This document shows positions 8,207 to 17,275 of a DNA stretch of 64,000 nt, piece after piece; within the stretch, counting starts at the first letter, position 1; each line of letters starts with the position of its first letter. The notes beneath the pieces were generated by a model that did no database searches, was not told where the DNA came from, and saw nothing but the letters and a program-made list of their open reading frames with translations. The translations under genes were made by a program, and so were the position numbers. The stretch spans positions 90,776-154,775 of the forward strand of contig CAIUOG010000066.1 of the NCBI GenBank assembly GCA_903900705.1, written 5' to 3'. The stretch is from an uncultured Acidobacteriia bacterium. GTDB lineage: Bacteria; Acidobacteriota; Terriglobia; Bryobacterales; Bryobacteraceae.

Positions 8207-9700
8207 GTGACCGGTCGTATCTTCCTCAAACTGATTGCCGTAATTGCCTGCCTGATCGCGGTCTCCCTCGTGGCGGCGGACCTGCTTGCCTCTCGCGTGG
8301 CTGAGCACTACTTCATCGCCCATCTCGAAAAGGAGCTGGAAGAAAAGGGACGCGTCCTCATCGCGGCGGAACTGGTCCGTCAACCCCAACAGTCGCACTT
8401 CCGCCAGCTGGGGCAATCCGCGGACGCCCGCCTCACGCTGGTTGCCGGCGACGGCAAGGTACTCGCCGATTCTGAAGCCGACCCCGCCACGATGGAGAAC
8501 CACGGCGGCCGGCCGGAACTCCGCGAAGCCTTCTCCGGCCGCGTCGCCACCATCACGCGCCACAGCGCAACCCTCGGCGTCGATTTCCTTTACGTTGCCA
8601 TCCCTCTCCGCGCCTCATCCCCCGCTCAGCCCGCCGCGTTGCGCCTCGCCATGCCGCTCTCCCGCGTCAATGCGGAGGTGGCCGCCATCCGTCTCAAAAT
8701 CCTGGAAAGCGTGGCTCTCGCGTTTCTGCCCGCAATCCTGATCGCCGCTTTCCTTGCCCGCCGCCTCGCGAGCCGCATGGGGGACATCATCGCCTATGCC
8801 GGAGAACTCGCCAACGCCAACTTCCAGGCGCGCCTGAAGCCCGGCGGTGGCGGAGAACTGGGCATTCTTGGCCAGAAGCTCAACGAGACCAGCGCCAAGC
8901 TGGAGCGAACGGTGCAGCAGCTCCAGCACGAACACACCGAACTGGACTGCCTGGAGCGCGTCCGCAAGGACTTCGTCATCAACGTCTCCCACGAACTCCG
9001 CACCCCCCTCGCCTCCATCCAGGGCTACACCGAAACGCTGCTCGATGGCGCGATTAACGATCCCGAATACAACGTCCGGTTCCTGAACATCATCCGTCAC
9101 AACGCCGAGCGCCTCTCGCGCCTGACGGGCGACCTGCTCATCCTGTCCCGCCTCGAACTGCGCACCCAGGAATTCCGCTGCGCCTCCTACCGGGCGGACC
9201 AGTTGCTGGGCGACGTCGTCGACACCATCCGCCCCATTGCCGAAAAGAAACGCATCACCATGGTGCACGAACCGGGTCCGGAAGGCACGGAAGTCTTCTG
9301 CGATTCCGAGGCGTTCTATCAGGTGGTCAGCAACCTTCTCGATAACGCCGTGAAATACACCCCGGAAGGCGGCTCCATCACCTCCGGCCTGAAGCCCGTG
9401 CGCCGCGACGACAACACCGAGTGGGTGGAATTCTTCGTCCGGGATTCCGGTATGGGCATTCCCGTGGAAGATCAGTCGCGCCTATTTGAGCGCTTCTACC
9501 GCGTCGATAAGGCCCGCAGCCGGGAACTCGGCGGCACTGGCCTGGGCCTCGCCATCGTCAAACATCTGGTGAAAGCGCATGGCGGTGATGTCCGCGTGGA
9601 AAGTGAGCTGGGACACGGAACTACCTTCTTTTTCACGCTTCCGGTGGATCATACCGAGCTCGCCATGGAGAACATGCCCGTAAGTGCGGCAATTCAATAG
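8207..9700 (+). CDS. phoR: PhoR-like membrane sensor histidine kinase
   Basis: A 497-residue sensor kinase. There are membrane segments at about residues 6-28 and 165-185 around a periplasmic sensor region, then a HAMP-like linker. The H-box is [14 protein letters not shown] with phospho-acceptor His262, and the ATPase domain has N, G1 and G2 boxes ([34 protein letters not shown]). The H-box wording is that of the PhoR family. I chose the GTG at 8207, 10 bp after the first regulator. The open frame back to 8171 overlaps that regulator and would add an unlikely N-terminus. Phosphate sensing is an inference, supported by the PHO-box-like repeats just downstream. Confidence 0.92.
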   Translation: MTGRIFLKLIAVIACLIAVSLVAADLLASRVAEHYFIAHLEKELEEKGRVLIAAELVRQPQQSHFRQLGQSADARLTLVAGDGKVLADSEADPATMENHGGRPELREAFSGRVATITRHSATLGVDFLYVAIPLRASSPAQPAALRLAMPLSRVNAEVAAIRLKILESVALAFLPAILIAAFLARRLASRMGDIIAYAGELANANFQARLKPGGGGELGILGQKLNETSAKLERTVQQLQHEHTELDCLERVRKDFVINVSHELRTPLASIQGYTETLLDGAINDPEYNVRFLNIIRHNAERLSRLTGDLLILSRLELRTQEFRCASYRADQLLGDVVDTIRPIAEKKRITMVHEPGPEGTEVFCDSEAFYQVVSNLLDNAVKYTPEGGSITSGLKPVRRDDNTEWVEFFVRDSGMGIPVEDQSRLFERFYRVDKARSRELGGTGLGLAIVKHLVKAHGGDVRVESELGHGTTFFFTLPVDHTELAMENMPVSAAIQ

Positions 9701-9718
9701 ACTTCCGGCTTCACGCGG

Positions 9719-9747
9719 ATTTGACGCGCTCTTAACCCCGCTGTAAC
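9719..9747 (+). promoter_or_regulatory. Candidate PHO box (three 7-mers, 11-bp spacing)
   Basis: Three 7-mers, ATTTGAC (9719), TCTTAAC (9730) and CTGTAAC (9741), are spaced exactly 11 bp apart with 4-bp gaps. This is the layout of PhoB-binding direct repeats. They lie 27 bp before the GTG of the second regulator gene. The spacing is seen; binding is inferred. Confidence 0.5.
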
Positions 9748-9773
9748 GTAATCGCGGCTACGCTGGAATTGCC

Positions 9774-10502
9774 GTGACAAAACGAATCGTTCTGATCGAA
9801 GACGACGCTGATCTTTACGCATTGCTGAAATACAACCTCGAAAAAGAGGGCTTCAGTCTTGCAGGCTCGCAAACTGGCCGTGGTGCGCTCGATCTCTGCC
9901 GCCGCGTTCGCCCCGATCTGATTCTGCTCGATATCATGCTCCCCGATTCCGACGGGCTTGATATCTGCAAAGGCATCCGCAACGATGCCGAACTGGCGCA
10001 GACCCCGATCATCTTCCTCACCGCCCGCGCTTCGGAAACAGACCGCATCGTCGGCCTCGAACTCGGCGCCAATGACTATATCGTCAAGCCCTTCTTCATC
10101 CGCGAACTGATTGCCCGCGTCAAACTGCAGTTCCGCACCCAGACGGCCCCGGCCCGCGTCCTCAAGGCCGGCGCCGTGGAACTTGACCGCAGCAGCTGCC
10201 AGGTGAAACTCGCGGGCGAACCGCTCGCCCTTACCGCCACTGAATTCCGTCTTCTCGAATTCCTCATGACCCGTCCCAGCGTCGTGTTCAGCCGTGAACA
10301 ACTGCTCAACGCCGTCTGGGGGCAGGATCGCGCCATTACGGATCGCACGGTGGATGTCTACATCCTGCGCCTCCGCCAGAAGATCGAACGCGACCCCGCC
10401 GCTCCCCGCCTGATTCACTCCGTGCGTGGCTTCGGCTATTCGTTCGAACCGCGCACCGTGGAACAGCCCCGCGAAGAAATCGCCCTCGAAGTCGCCAGCT
10501 AG
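9774..10502 (+). CDS. phoB: OmpR/PhoB-family response regulator (second of two)
   Basis: A 242-residue regulator with GTG start. The receiver domain has Asp10-Asp11, phospho-acceptor Asp53 (LLDIMLPDSDG), Thr83 and Lys105. The DNA-binding domain has TATEFRLLEFLM, the TDRTVDVYILRLRQKIE recognition region and SVRGFGYSFE, which is PhoB-like. The 73-bp gap before it holds PHO-box-like repeats, consistent with autoregulation. It therefore looks more like the phosphate regulator than the first copy does; this is an inference. A short extra tail follows the last wing. Confidence 0.92.
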   Translation: MTKRIVLIEDDADLYALLKYNLEKEGFSLAGSQTGRGALDLCRRVRPDLILLDIMLPDSDGLDICKGIRNDAELAQTPIIFLTARASETDRIVGLELGANDYIVKPFFIRELIARVKLQFRTQTAPARVLKAGAVELDRSSCQVKLAGEPLALTATEFRLLEFLMTRPSVVFSREQLLNAVWGQDRAITDRTVDVYILRLRQKIERDPAAPRLIHSVRGFGYSFEPRTVEQPREEIALEVAS

Positions 10503-10558
10503 CTGGTCGACACCAGCGGGTCCGGCTCCGATATTGCGGCTGTGTTACGCTGACCCTG

Positions 10559-11191
10559 GTGGCTACCGATCTTATCGGGCTTAATCCTCTCGACCCTTCT
10601 CCGCAGGCTCTGGATCGCGCCGCTGCACTCATCCGGAACGGCAAAGTGGTGGCCGTCCCCACCGATGCCCTCTACACATTGGTGGCGGATCCGTTCAGTC
10701 TCCTCGCCGTCCGCCAGGTCTACGCCGCCAAAGGTCGCGGCATCCACCGCGCTCTGCCTCTTCTGGTTCGGGACGCGCTGATGGTGGAAGAACTGGCCCG
10801 CGAAATCTCTCCGCGCTTCCGCGTTCTCGCCCGGCGCTTCTGGCCCGGCCCCCTCACCATGATTCTGCCCGCCGCCCCCGGCGTCCCGCTGCGCGCCACC
10901 GGCAACACCGGCCGCCTTGCCGTGCGTCAGGCCCGCTCTGTGGTGGCCGACGCCCTCATCGAGCGCCTCAACCAGCCCCTCATCGCCACCAGCGCCAACA
11001 TCTCCGGCAGCCCCACCTGCCGCAGCGGCATTGAGGTCTTCGGCATGATGGATGGCCAGGTCGACCTCGTCCTCGATGGTGGTTTCTGTGACGGCGTCGG
11101 CGCCAGCACCGTCGATATCACCGAACCCGAATGGCAGATGATCAAAGAGGGCGCCATCACGGCGCGCGATATCGCCGAATGCCTCGAATAG
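10559..11191 (+). CDS. TsaC/Sua5/YrdC-type threonylcarbamoyl-AMP synthase
   Basis: A 210-residue YrdC-fold protein. Members make threonylcarbamoyl-AMP from threonine, bicarbonate and ATP for the t6A37 modification of tRNAs reading ANN codons. Seen motifs are VVAVPTDALYTLVADPF near the N-terminus, the KGRG segment, FWPGPLTMIL, and the C-terminal SANISG loop. The length fits the short TsaC form without the Sua5 extension. The start is GTG. It lies 56 bp after the second regulator and ends close to the convergent sulfatase gene. YciO-like function is an alternative. Confidence 0.88.
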   Translation: MATDLIGLNPLDPSPQALDRAAALIRNGKVVAVPTDALYTLVADPFSLLAVRQVYAAKGRGIHRALPLLVRDALMVEELAREISPRFRVLARRFWPGPLTMILPAAPGVPLRATGNTGRLAVRQARSVVADALIERLNQPLIATSANISGSPTCRSGIEVFGMMDGQVDLVLDGGFCDGVGASTVDITEPEWQMIKEGAITARDIAECLE

Positions 11192-11197
11192 ACTAAC

Positions 11198-12664
11198 TCA
11201 GTTCTTCCCGGGCGTAGGCAAGTCCCCGCTCTTCAGCTGTTCACGAATCGCCGCTCCCAGCCCTTCCGTCTCGCGCTCCGCATCGTAGTCCGGATTCGGC
11301 GTCGGCATCACCGGGTGCATCCCCTCCAGCCACCGATCCAGATTCGCCCGCAGCACCTTCGCAATCTCCGGCGTGCTCTCCGCCACGTTCTTCAGTTCAC
11401 CGGGATCCGTGCTCAGGTTATAGAGTTCCACGGAATTATCTTCATACCACCGGATCAGCTTCCAATCGCCCATCCGGACCGCCGCGCCCGGTCGCCCACC
11501 CTGATTCGAGTAGTGCGGATAATGCCAGTACAGCGCATCCCGCTTCGGAGCCGTGCCGCGCCTGAGCAGCGGAACCAGATTGACCCCGTCCTTCGGCGCG
11601 CCGATCATCCTCGTCACGCCCGCCATCTGCGCAATCGTCGGATAAAAATCCGTGCTCGTCACCGGCACAGGGCTCACGCTCCCGGCCTTCGTCACGCCCG
11701 GCCACACGATCACCAGAGGCTCACGGATTCCACCCTCATACAGAAAGCCTTTACCCGCCTTCAAAGGCAGGTTCGATGTGGGGGTCTGGCCCTTGTACTC
11801 CGCCGAAGCCAGCCCGCCATTGTCGGACGTGAAGATGAAAATCGTCTCGTTCTCCAGTCCTTCTGACCGGATGCGGCTCACCACACGCCCCACGCTTTCG
11901 TCGATGCTCTGCACCATCGCCGCGTATGTCGCATTGTTCTGCGGATCTTTCGGATCCCTCACCTTGCGCTGGTAATGGCCCACCAGGGCCGACTTCCCTT
12001 CGAGCGGGATATGCACGCCGTAATGCGCCAGATACAGGAAAAACGGGTGCTTCGCGTTCTTCTGGATGAAGTCCTCGGCCGCATCGGTCAGCGTGTCCGC
12101 CAGATAGCTCCCCTGCGCGGCTGAAATCGGCGGACTGCCGTTCCACTGCGGGAAGAAATGGCTCTTCGGTGAACCCGCGTCCGTACCCGCCACATTCACA
12201 TCGAAACCCTGCTTTTCCGGGTAGTACTTCGGTCCGCCCAGATGCCACTTGCCGATCGCGGCGGAAACATAACCCGCAATCCGCAACTCCTCCGCGATCG
12301 TGGTTTCTTCAAGCGGCAGAAACTGGTTGCTCTCGGGCGCAATCAGCTTCGAATGCGGCAGCGTATGCTTGCCCGGCAGGAAGTTCGTGATGCCCAGACG
12401 CGCCGGATACTTACCCGTCATAATGGCGGCGCGCGTCGGTGAGCACACCGGGCAGGCCGCGTAGGCATTGCTGAACCGCATCCCGCTCGCCGCCAGCGCG
12501 TCGATATGCGGCGTCTCATAGAAGTGGCTGCCGTTGAACCCGACATCCTTCCACCCCATGTCGTCCACCAGGATGAAAACAATATTCGGCTGCCGGCCCA
12601 CCACCTGGCCCTGCAGGCCCGCGGCGCAGGCGGCGGCGGTCAGAAACCTCCGGCGTGTCAGCAT
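11198..12664 (-). CDS. Exported sulfatase (arylsulfatase family)
   Basis: A 488-residue sulfatase. It has a twin-arginine-type N-terminus (LTRRRFLTAAACAAG), metal ligands in LVDDMGW (Asp34-Asp35), and the sulfatase signature CSPTR at 74-78. Cys74 would be converted to formylglycine by an anaerobic- or FGE-type maturase. The second signature is around GKWHLGG, and there is a metal-binding DNGG. The natural substrate is probably a sulfated polysaccharide or glycan, but the sequence does not say which. It is the last gene of the minus-strand run beginning at 16.8 kb, 24 bp after the HtrA protease gene. Confidence 0.93.
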   Translation of the reverse strand: MLTRRRFLTAAACAAGLQGQVVGRQPNIVFILVDDMGWKDVGFNGSHFYETPHIDALAASGMRFSNAYAACPVCSPTRAAIMTGKYPARLGITNFLPGKHTLPHSKLIAPESNQFLPLEETTIAEELRIAGYVSAAIGKWHLGGPKYYPEKQGFDVNVAGTDAGSPKSHFFPQWNGSPPISAAQGSYLADTLTDAAEDFIQKNAKHPFFLYLAHYGVHIPLEGKSALVGHYQRKVRDPKDPQNNATYAAMVQSIDESVGRVVSRIRSEGLENETIFIFTSDNGGLASAEYKGQTPTSNLPLKAGKGFLYEGGIREPLVIVWPGVTKAGSVSPVPVTSTDFYPTIAQMAGVTRMIGAPKDGVNLVPLLRRGTAPKRDALYWHYPHYSNQGGRPGAAVRMGDWKLIRWYEDNSVELYNLSTDPGELKNVAESTPEIAKVLRANLDRWLEGMHPVMPTPNPDYDAERETEGLGAAIREQLKSGDLPTPGKN

Positions 12665-12688
12665 AGACCCCTCGTGAATACCAGTCGA

Positions 12689-13861
12689 TTACAGTGCTTC
12701 GGCCGCGGCGCCCAGCGTCAGCGTGACCTTCTGATTCCGCTTGCCCCGCACAATCGAGAGTTCAATCTTATCCCCGGCGCGCTTGTGATTCACAGCCCGT
12801 CGCAGCGCATCCTGCCCGTCCACGGGAATCCCGTCGATAGCGGTGATCAGATCGCCGCCCACGCCCAGCCGGTACATCCCCACGATCACCACGCGGTCGT
12901 AACCCTTCAGCCCCGCCTCATCCGCCGGAGAACCCGCTTCAATCGTCTCGATCAGCAGTCCGCCGGCCGCCGGAAGATTCAGCGCTTCCGCAATGTCGCC
13001 CTGAATGAAAATCACCTGGCTGATGCCGTGCACCGGGTGTGAAATCTTACCCGTCGTGCGGTACTCCTCCAGCATCGCTTTCGCGCGATTCACCGGCATC
13101 GCAAATCCAATCCCGATGCTGCCCGCCTCGCCGCTCGCCGTCTGGGAACCGAAAATCGCCGTGTTGATGCCGATCACGTTGCCGCGCGAATCAAACATCG
13201 GCCCGCCGCTGTTGCCGGGGTTGATGGCCGCATCGGTCTGGATCAGACCTTCCAGCGGGGTCCCGTCCTCGTTCTGCAGGCTGCGTCCAAGCGAACTCAC
13301 AATACCCGTGGTCAGCGTCCCATCGAGGCCGAACGGATTGCCGATCGCCAGCACCTTCTGGCCCACCTGCAGACTGTCCGAATCACCCAGGCGGACGAAC
13401 GGCAGCTTGTGCCCCGCGTTAATCTTGATCAGCGCCAGATCGTTCCGCCGATCGATCCCCAGCACCTGCGCCTTGTACTGCTTCTTGTCCTTGTCGGAAA
13501 GCGTGACCGTGATGTTCTGTGACCCGTTGATCACATGATTGTTGGTGATGATCTCACCCTCGTCATTGATCAGGAAGCCCGACCCCGTGCCCTTGCGCGG
13601 ATAAACCTGGAAGAAGAAATCCCGGCTGTACACCGTGCTCGTAATGTTCACGGTCGCCACCCGGTTGGTCTTGTAGATGTCGATATTGTTCTGCTCGTCG
13701 GTCTCAAAACCCGCGCCATGCGCCGTCACCGGGTCTGACCACAAATGTCCGTCGCCTGTCAGCGGCCTTACAAACTGCGCCAGCTTCCACTGGCCGCGCG
13801 AGGTCAGCATCCAGAATGATGCCACCAGAATCAGGGTGAACAAAAGGGTGCGAGGTTTCAT
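12689..13861 (-). CDS. HtrA/DegP-family serine protease with one PDZ domain
   Basis: A 390-residue envelope protease. An N-terminal hydrophobic segment (residues 5-20) serves as signal or anchor. The trypsin-like domain has the catalytic triad His109 (TNNHVI), Asp141 (RRNDLALI) and Ser218 (NPGNSGGPMF). A single PDZ domain occupies about residues 290-385. The one-PDZ layout is that of DegS or other anchored HtrA proteins, rather than two-PDZ DegP. Its ATG overlaps the coaE stop (ATGA), so the two are translationally coupled. Confidence 0.93.
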   Translation of the reverse strand: MKPRTLLFTLILVASFWMLTSRGQWKLAQFVRPLTGDGHLWSDPVTAHGAGFETDEQNNIDIYKTNRVATVNITSTVYSRDFFFQVYPRKGTGSGFLINDEGEIITNNHVINGSQNITVTLSDKDKKQYKAQVLGIDRRNDLALIKINAGHKLPFVRLGDSDSLQVGQKVLAIGNPFGLDGTLTTGIVSSLGRSLQNEDGTPLEGLIQTDAAINPGNSGGPMFDSRGNVIGINTAIFGSQTASGEAGSIGIGFAMPVNRAKAMLEEYRTTGKISHPVHGISQVIFIQGDIAEALNLPAAGGLLIETIEAGSPADEAGLKGYDRVVIVGMYRLGVGGDLITAIDGIPVDGQDALRRAVNHKRAGDKIELSIVRGKRNQKVTLTLGAAAEAL

Positions 13862-14460
13862 GATGCCGAACTCAGTTCTTCAAACACTATTTTAGTTTGA
13901 CGCAGCGTCTCTTCGCGCGTGCCGCTGGTATCGATCACATAATCCGCCAGCCCCGTTTTTTGGCTGTTGGGGATCTGCCGCGCCAGCCGCGCCCGCACGT
14001 CGTCTTCCCGCGCGCCCGGCCGCGCCATGGCGCGTTCAAACTGCTGCGCGGGCGAACAGGTCACCGCGATCAGGCGGAAGAAATCCCGGTGACTGCCGGT
14101 TTCCACCAGAATCGCAGCCACGTAAATCACAATCGCCCGCGGATCCTGCGCGGCAATGTCATGGAACCGTTGCTCCGCCAGCGCCCTCACGGCGGGATGT
14201 ACCATTCCGTTCAGCCAGGCCAGTTGCACCGGATCGGAAAATACCAGCGTGGCCAGCCGGGCGCGGTCTATCCGGCCCTGGGCGTCCAGAATCTCGTCCC
14301 CGAAGTGCCCCACCACGCCGCTGTACGCCGCGCCGCCAGGCAGCAGAACGTCATGCCCCAGCGCGTCGGCCTCCACCACATGACAGCCCATGCCGGCCAG
14401 CGCGGCCGCCACAAAGCTCTTGCCGCATGCCATCCCGCCGGTCAGGCCGACGACGATCAT
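13858..14460 (-). CDS. coaE: Dephospho-CoA kinase
   Basis: A 200-residue CoaE, which adds the 3'-phosphate in the last step of coenzyme A synthesis. It begins MIVVGLTGGMACGKS, a P-loop in the usual place, with VVEADALGHD and WLNGMVHPAV downstream, both typical of CoaE. I chose the ATG at 14460 because it starts immediately before the P-loop and overlaps the folD stop as ATGA. A longer frame from 14562 is only folD sequence read in another frame. Its own stop overlaps the HtrA start. Confidence 0.95.
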   Translation of the reverse strand: MIVVGLTGGMACGKSFVAAALAGMGCHVVEADALGHDVLLPGGAAYSGVVGHFGDEILDAQGRIDRARLATLVFSDPVQLAWLNGMVHPAVRALAEQRFHDIAAQDPRAIVIYVAAILVETGSHRDFFRLIAVTCSPAQQFERAMARPGAREDDVRARLARQIPNSQKTGLADYVIDTSGTREETLRQTKIVFEELSSAS

Positions 14461-15383
14461 GCGTCCGGCGCACACCCGGTGCGGCGTTCGGCGGCTTCCA
14501 CCGTATTCTGCATCAGCATCGCGATCGTCAGCGGCCCCACGCCGCCCGGCACCGGCGTCCACGCCGAGGCCAGCCGCGCCATATCGCCCGGATGCACGTC
14601 GCCCACCAGCAGGCTGCCCCGCTTCTCAAAGGCCTCCAGCTTCGCCGCGTCGAAAATCCGTTCGGCCTCCGCGCGATCCGTCACCTGATTCATCCCGACG
14701 TCGATCACCACCGCGCCCGGCCGGATGTAATCGGCCGTAATCATCGCAGCCCGCCCAATCGCGGCCACCAGAATGTCCGCCGTGCGGCAAACCGCCGCCA
14801 GATCCTTGGTCTTCGAATGGCAGATTGTCACCGTGGCGTTTTCAGCCAGCAGCAGCAGCGCCATCGGCTTCCCCACAATGGTGCTCCGCCCCACCACCAC
14901 CGCATTTCGCCCCGCCATCGGGATATCGTGCCGCTTCAGAATCTGGATCACACCCGCCGGCGTGCACGGGCGAAGACCAGGGCGTCCCGTCGCCAGCAGC
15001 CCCATGTTCAGGGGATGAAAGCCATCCACGTCTTTTTCCGGAGCAACTTCCAGCAGCACTGCCTGCTCATCAATGTGGCCCGGCAGCGGCAACTGCACCA
15101 GAATGCCGTCAATCTCCGGTCGCCCGTTCAGCACGCGGATCAGCTTCAGCAGGCCCTCGGTTGTAATGGCGGGGTCCGGCGTAATCGTTTCGCTGTAGAT
15201 CCCCAGGTCGCTCGCCGTCTTCGTCTTATTCCGGACATAGACCTGGGACGCCGGATTGCTGCCCACCAGCACCACCGCCAGGCCCGGAGGCCTGCCGGCG
15301 CGCTCGTGTAAACGTTGGACGCGGGGGCCGCATTCCGCTTTAATCAGGTCACGGACGCGGTTACCGTCAAGAATCTGAGACAC
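14457..15383 (-). CDS. folD: Bifunctional methylenetetrahydrofolate dehydrogenase/cyclohydrolase
   Basis: A 308-residue FolD, which interconverts methylene-, methenyl- and formyl-tetrahydrofolate using NADP. Seen are the substrate-binding YVRNKTKTASDLGI with its catalytic Lys, the DGILVQLPLPGHID motif, VDGFHPLNMG, the CTPAGVIQIL segment, and the nucleotide-binding VVGRSTIVGKPMA. The C-terminal PGGVGPLTIAMLMQNT is also present. It lies 25 bp after the M20 peptidase gene and overlaps coaE, so it is in the same run of minus-strand genes. Length is normal for the family. Confidence 0.96.
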   Translation of the reverse strand: MSQILDGNRVRDLIKAECGPRVQRLHERAGRPPGLAVVLVGSNPASQVYVRNKTKTASDLGIYSETITPDPAITTEGLLKLIRVLNGRPEIDGILVQLPLPGHIDEQAVLLEVAPEKDVDGFHPLNMGLLATGRPGLRPCTPAGVIQILKRHDIPMAGRNAVVVGRSTIVGKPMALLLLAENATVTICHSKTKDLAAVCRTADILVAAIGRAAMITADYIRPGAVVIDVGMNQVTDRAEAERIFDAAKLEAFEKRGSLLVGDVHPGDMARLASAWTPVPGGVGPLTIAMLMQNTVEAAERRTGCAPDA

Positions 15384-15408
15384 TTCCTCAATTTTAGCGC
15401 TCCAGGGC

Positions 15409-16833
15409 TTATCGCGTCAGGGTTCGCACGTACCGGTCGAAGAAATTCACGGCTTCGTAAAAGGAATTCACGCGAACCCGCTCATCCCGGCCGTGTGACC
15501 GGTCGTCGTTCCGCTCCACCGCAATCTCCCCCACTCCAAAACTCGGCATCCCCGCCGCCAGCGTGTACTTGCTGTCAGACGCGCCGGTCTGCATGTTGAT
15601 CACAATCCCCGCGCCCGGCCAGATGGTGTCGGCCACGCTCCGCAGCGGCTTCAGCACCTCCGGCGTCGGCGCGGAAGGCGGCAGCCCCGGTTTGTCCGGC
15701 GCGGTCTCCACCGCCTGTTGTGTCGCGCTCACCAGGTAACGGACCGCCACCCGCGGGTCCGCCACGCGCTTCACCAACTCCCGCCGCACTTCCTCCGGCG
15801 AATGGCCCGGCAGGATTCTGCAGTTCACCACCGCCTGCGCGGTCTGCGGCAGCGCGTTATTGGCATGCCCGGCGTTCAGCCGTGTCGCCACGCACGTCGT
15901 GTGGGTCAGCGAATTGAATCGCGTGTCGGCAGTCAGCCTTCGCACCGCCTCCGCATCCGGAGGATTCCGCAGAATGCCCCGGATATCCGCCGCGTTCTGC
16001 GCCGTTTCATGCGCCTCCACGCTCTCAAAATAAGCGCGCGTCACCGGATTCAGCTCAAACGGGAATGGCGCGCGCTCAAGGCGCCCCAGCGCATCCGCCA
16101 GGTGATAAATCGCGTTGTCCGGGCTCGGGCGCGAACTATGTCCACCGGGGTTCGTCACCGTGAACTGGAAATCCGCGTAAAGCTTCTCCGCCGCCGCCAC
16201 GCCAATCTCGATGGCCTTGCCCTTGTCCGTGGTCACCCCGCCCGAATCGCCATTCAGAACAAACGCCGCATCCAGCAACTCCCGGTGGTTCTTCAGCAGC
16301 CAGTCCACCCCATTCGCCGGCCCGCCTTCTTCGTCCGAGGTCATCGCCAGAATCAGATCGCGATTCGGCACATAGCCTTCTTTCTTAAACTGCAGCAGCG
16401 TGGTCACCATCACGGCGTCATAGTCCTTCATGTCCACCGTGCCGCGGCCATAGAAGTAGCCGTCTTTTTCCACGAACTCGAATGGATTCGTCGTCCAGTC
16501 TTCGCGCCGCGCCTCCACCACGTCCAGATGCGCCAGCAGCAGGATCGGCCGAAGCGTACTGCCCGCCCGTCCCCGCAGCCTGACCACCAGATTCCCCTTC
16601 GCCGGTCTGCCCTCCGGCGCCAGCACACGGACATCCGCCTCCGGAAAACCCGCTTCCAGAAACCGCTTCGCCATGGCCTTCGCGGCCGTCGTATTGTTTC
16701 CCGCGGAATCCGTCGTGTTGATCTCGATCAGTTCCCGGAAGATCTCGCGCGCCAGCTTTTCGCGCGGCGTGGATTGCCCGTGCAGCGCCACGGACAGCAG
16801 AAACAGGCAGGCGGGAAGCGTTTTCCGAAGCAT
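15409..16833 (-). CDS. Exported M20-family metallopeptidase
   Basis: A 474-residue zinc peptidase or aminoacylase-like enzyme. The signal peptide is MLRKTLPACLFLLSVALHGQ. M20 metal motifs are seen at LLAHLDVVE, YGRGTVDMKD and SDEEGG, with a later dimerisation domain (NPGGHSSRP). It would cleave small peptides or N-acyl amino acids in the periplasm. I chose the ATG at 16833 in front of the signal peptide; upstream frame extends to 17007 only as antisense to the next gene. It heads the run to folD, coaE, htrA and the sulfatase. Confidence 0.9.
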   Translation of the reverse strand: MLRKTLPACLFLLSVALHGQSTPREKLAREIFRELIEINTTDSAGNNTTAAKAMAKRFLEAGFPEADVRVLAPEGRPAKGNLVVRLRGRAGSTLRPILLLAHLDVVEARREDWTTNPFEFVEKDGYFYGRGTVDMKDYDAVMVTTLLQFKKEGYVPNRDLILAMTSDEEGGPANGVDWLLKNHRELLDAAFVLNGDSGGVTTDKGKAIEIGVAAAEKLYADFQFTVTNPGGHSSRPSPDNAIYHLADALGRLERAPFPFELNPVTRAYFESVEAHETAQNAADIRGILRNPPDAEAVRRLTADTRFNSLTHTTCVATRLNAGHANNALPQTAQAVVNCRILPGHSPEEVRRELVKRVADPRVAVRYLVSATQQAVETAPDKPGLPPSAPTPEVLKPLRSVADTIWPGAGIVINMQTGASDSKYTLAAGMPSFGVGEIAVERNDDRSHGRDERVRVNSFYEAVNFFDRYVRTLTR

Positions 16834-16873
16834 GTGAAAGATTCTCGCACGGCATCGGGTTAATATAAGATCC

Positions 16874-17272
16874 ATGACCGCTCCCCTCCGCCTTGTCCTG
16901 CTTTCCGCGCTGCTGGCCACCTGCGCACTCTCTGCCGACAAGGTCAAAAAAGAGGATGCGCTCCAGGCCCAGGCCGTGGAACTCGACCACGCCGAATACC
17001 TCTGCAAAAACTGCTTCCTCGGCGAAAGCGACTACTATTTCTGCTTCGACGTGAACAGCAAAATCCTCATCGGCCACGAAAAAGTTCGCGTCCAGACCCG
17101 CCGCCAGAAACCCGACAACCTGCTCGGCGAGCGCGGCAAAACCGTGCCCATCCGCTACGACAGCAAATACATCTGGATCACCGGCCCCAACGGCAAAGAC
17201 CAGCGCCTCACGCAGGACTACACGCGGAAGCTCTTCTCCTTCAACGAGTCCTGCCAGAAAGCCGCGAAGTAG
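16874..17272 (+). CDS. Small secreted protein, unknown
   Basis: A 132-residue protein with a clear signal peptide (about residues 1-20, ending CALSA). The mature part is Lys-rich and polar, with four Cys residues: two in CKNC, one in YYFCFD and one near the end. I do not recognise a family. The gene is divergent from the M20 peptidase and ends 3 bp from the convergent phosphoesterase. Codon use is like its neighbours, and the signal peptide argues for a real gene. Confidence 0.65.
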   Translation: MTAPLRLVLLSALLATCALSADKVKKEDALQAQAVELDHAEYLCKNCFLGESDYYFCFDVNSKILIGHEKVRVQTRRQKPDNLLGERGKTVPIRYDSKYIWITGPNGKDQRLTQDYTRKLFSFNESCQKAAK

Positions 17273-17275
17273 CCC

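Noticed and set aside
14462..14562. Longer coaE start
   Set aside because: It lies inside folD and precedes the P-loop start; ATG 14460 with ATGA overlap is clearly better.
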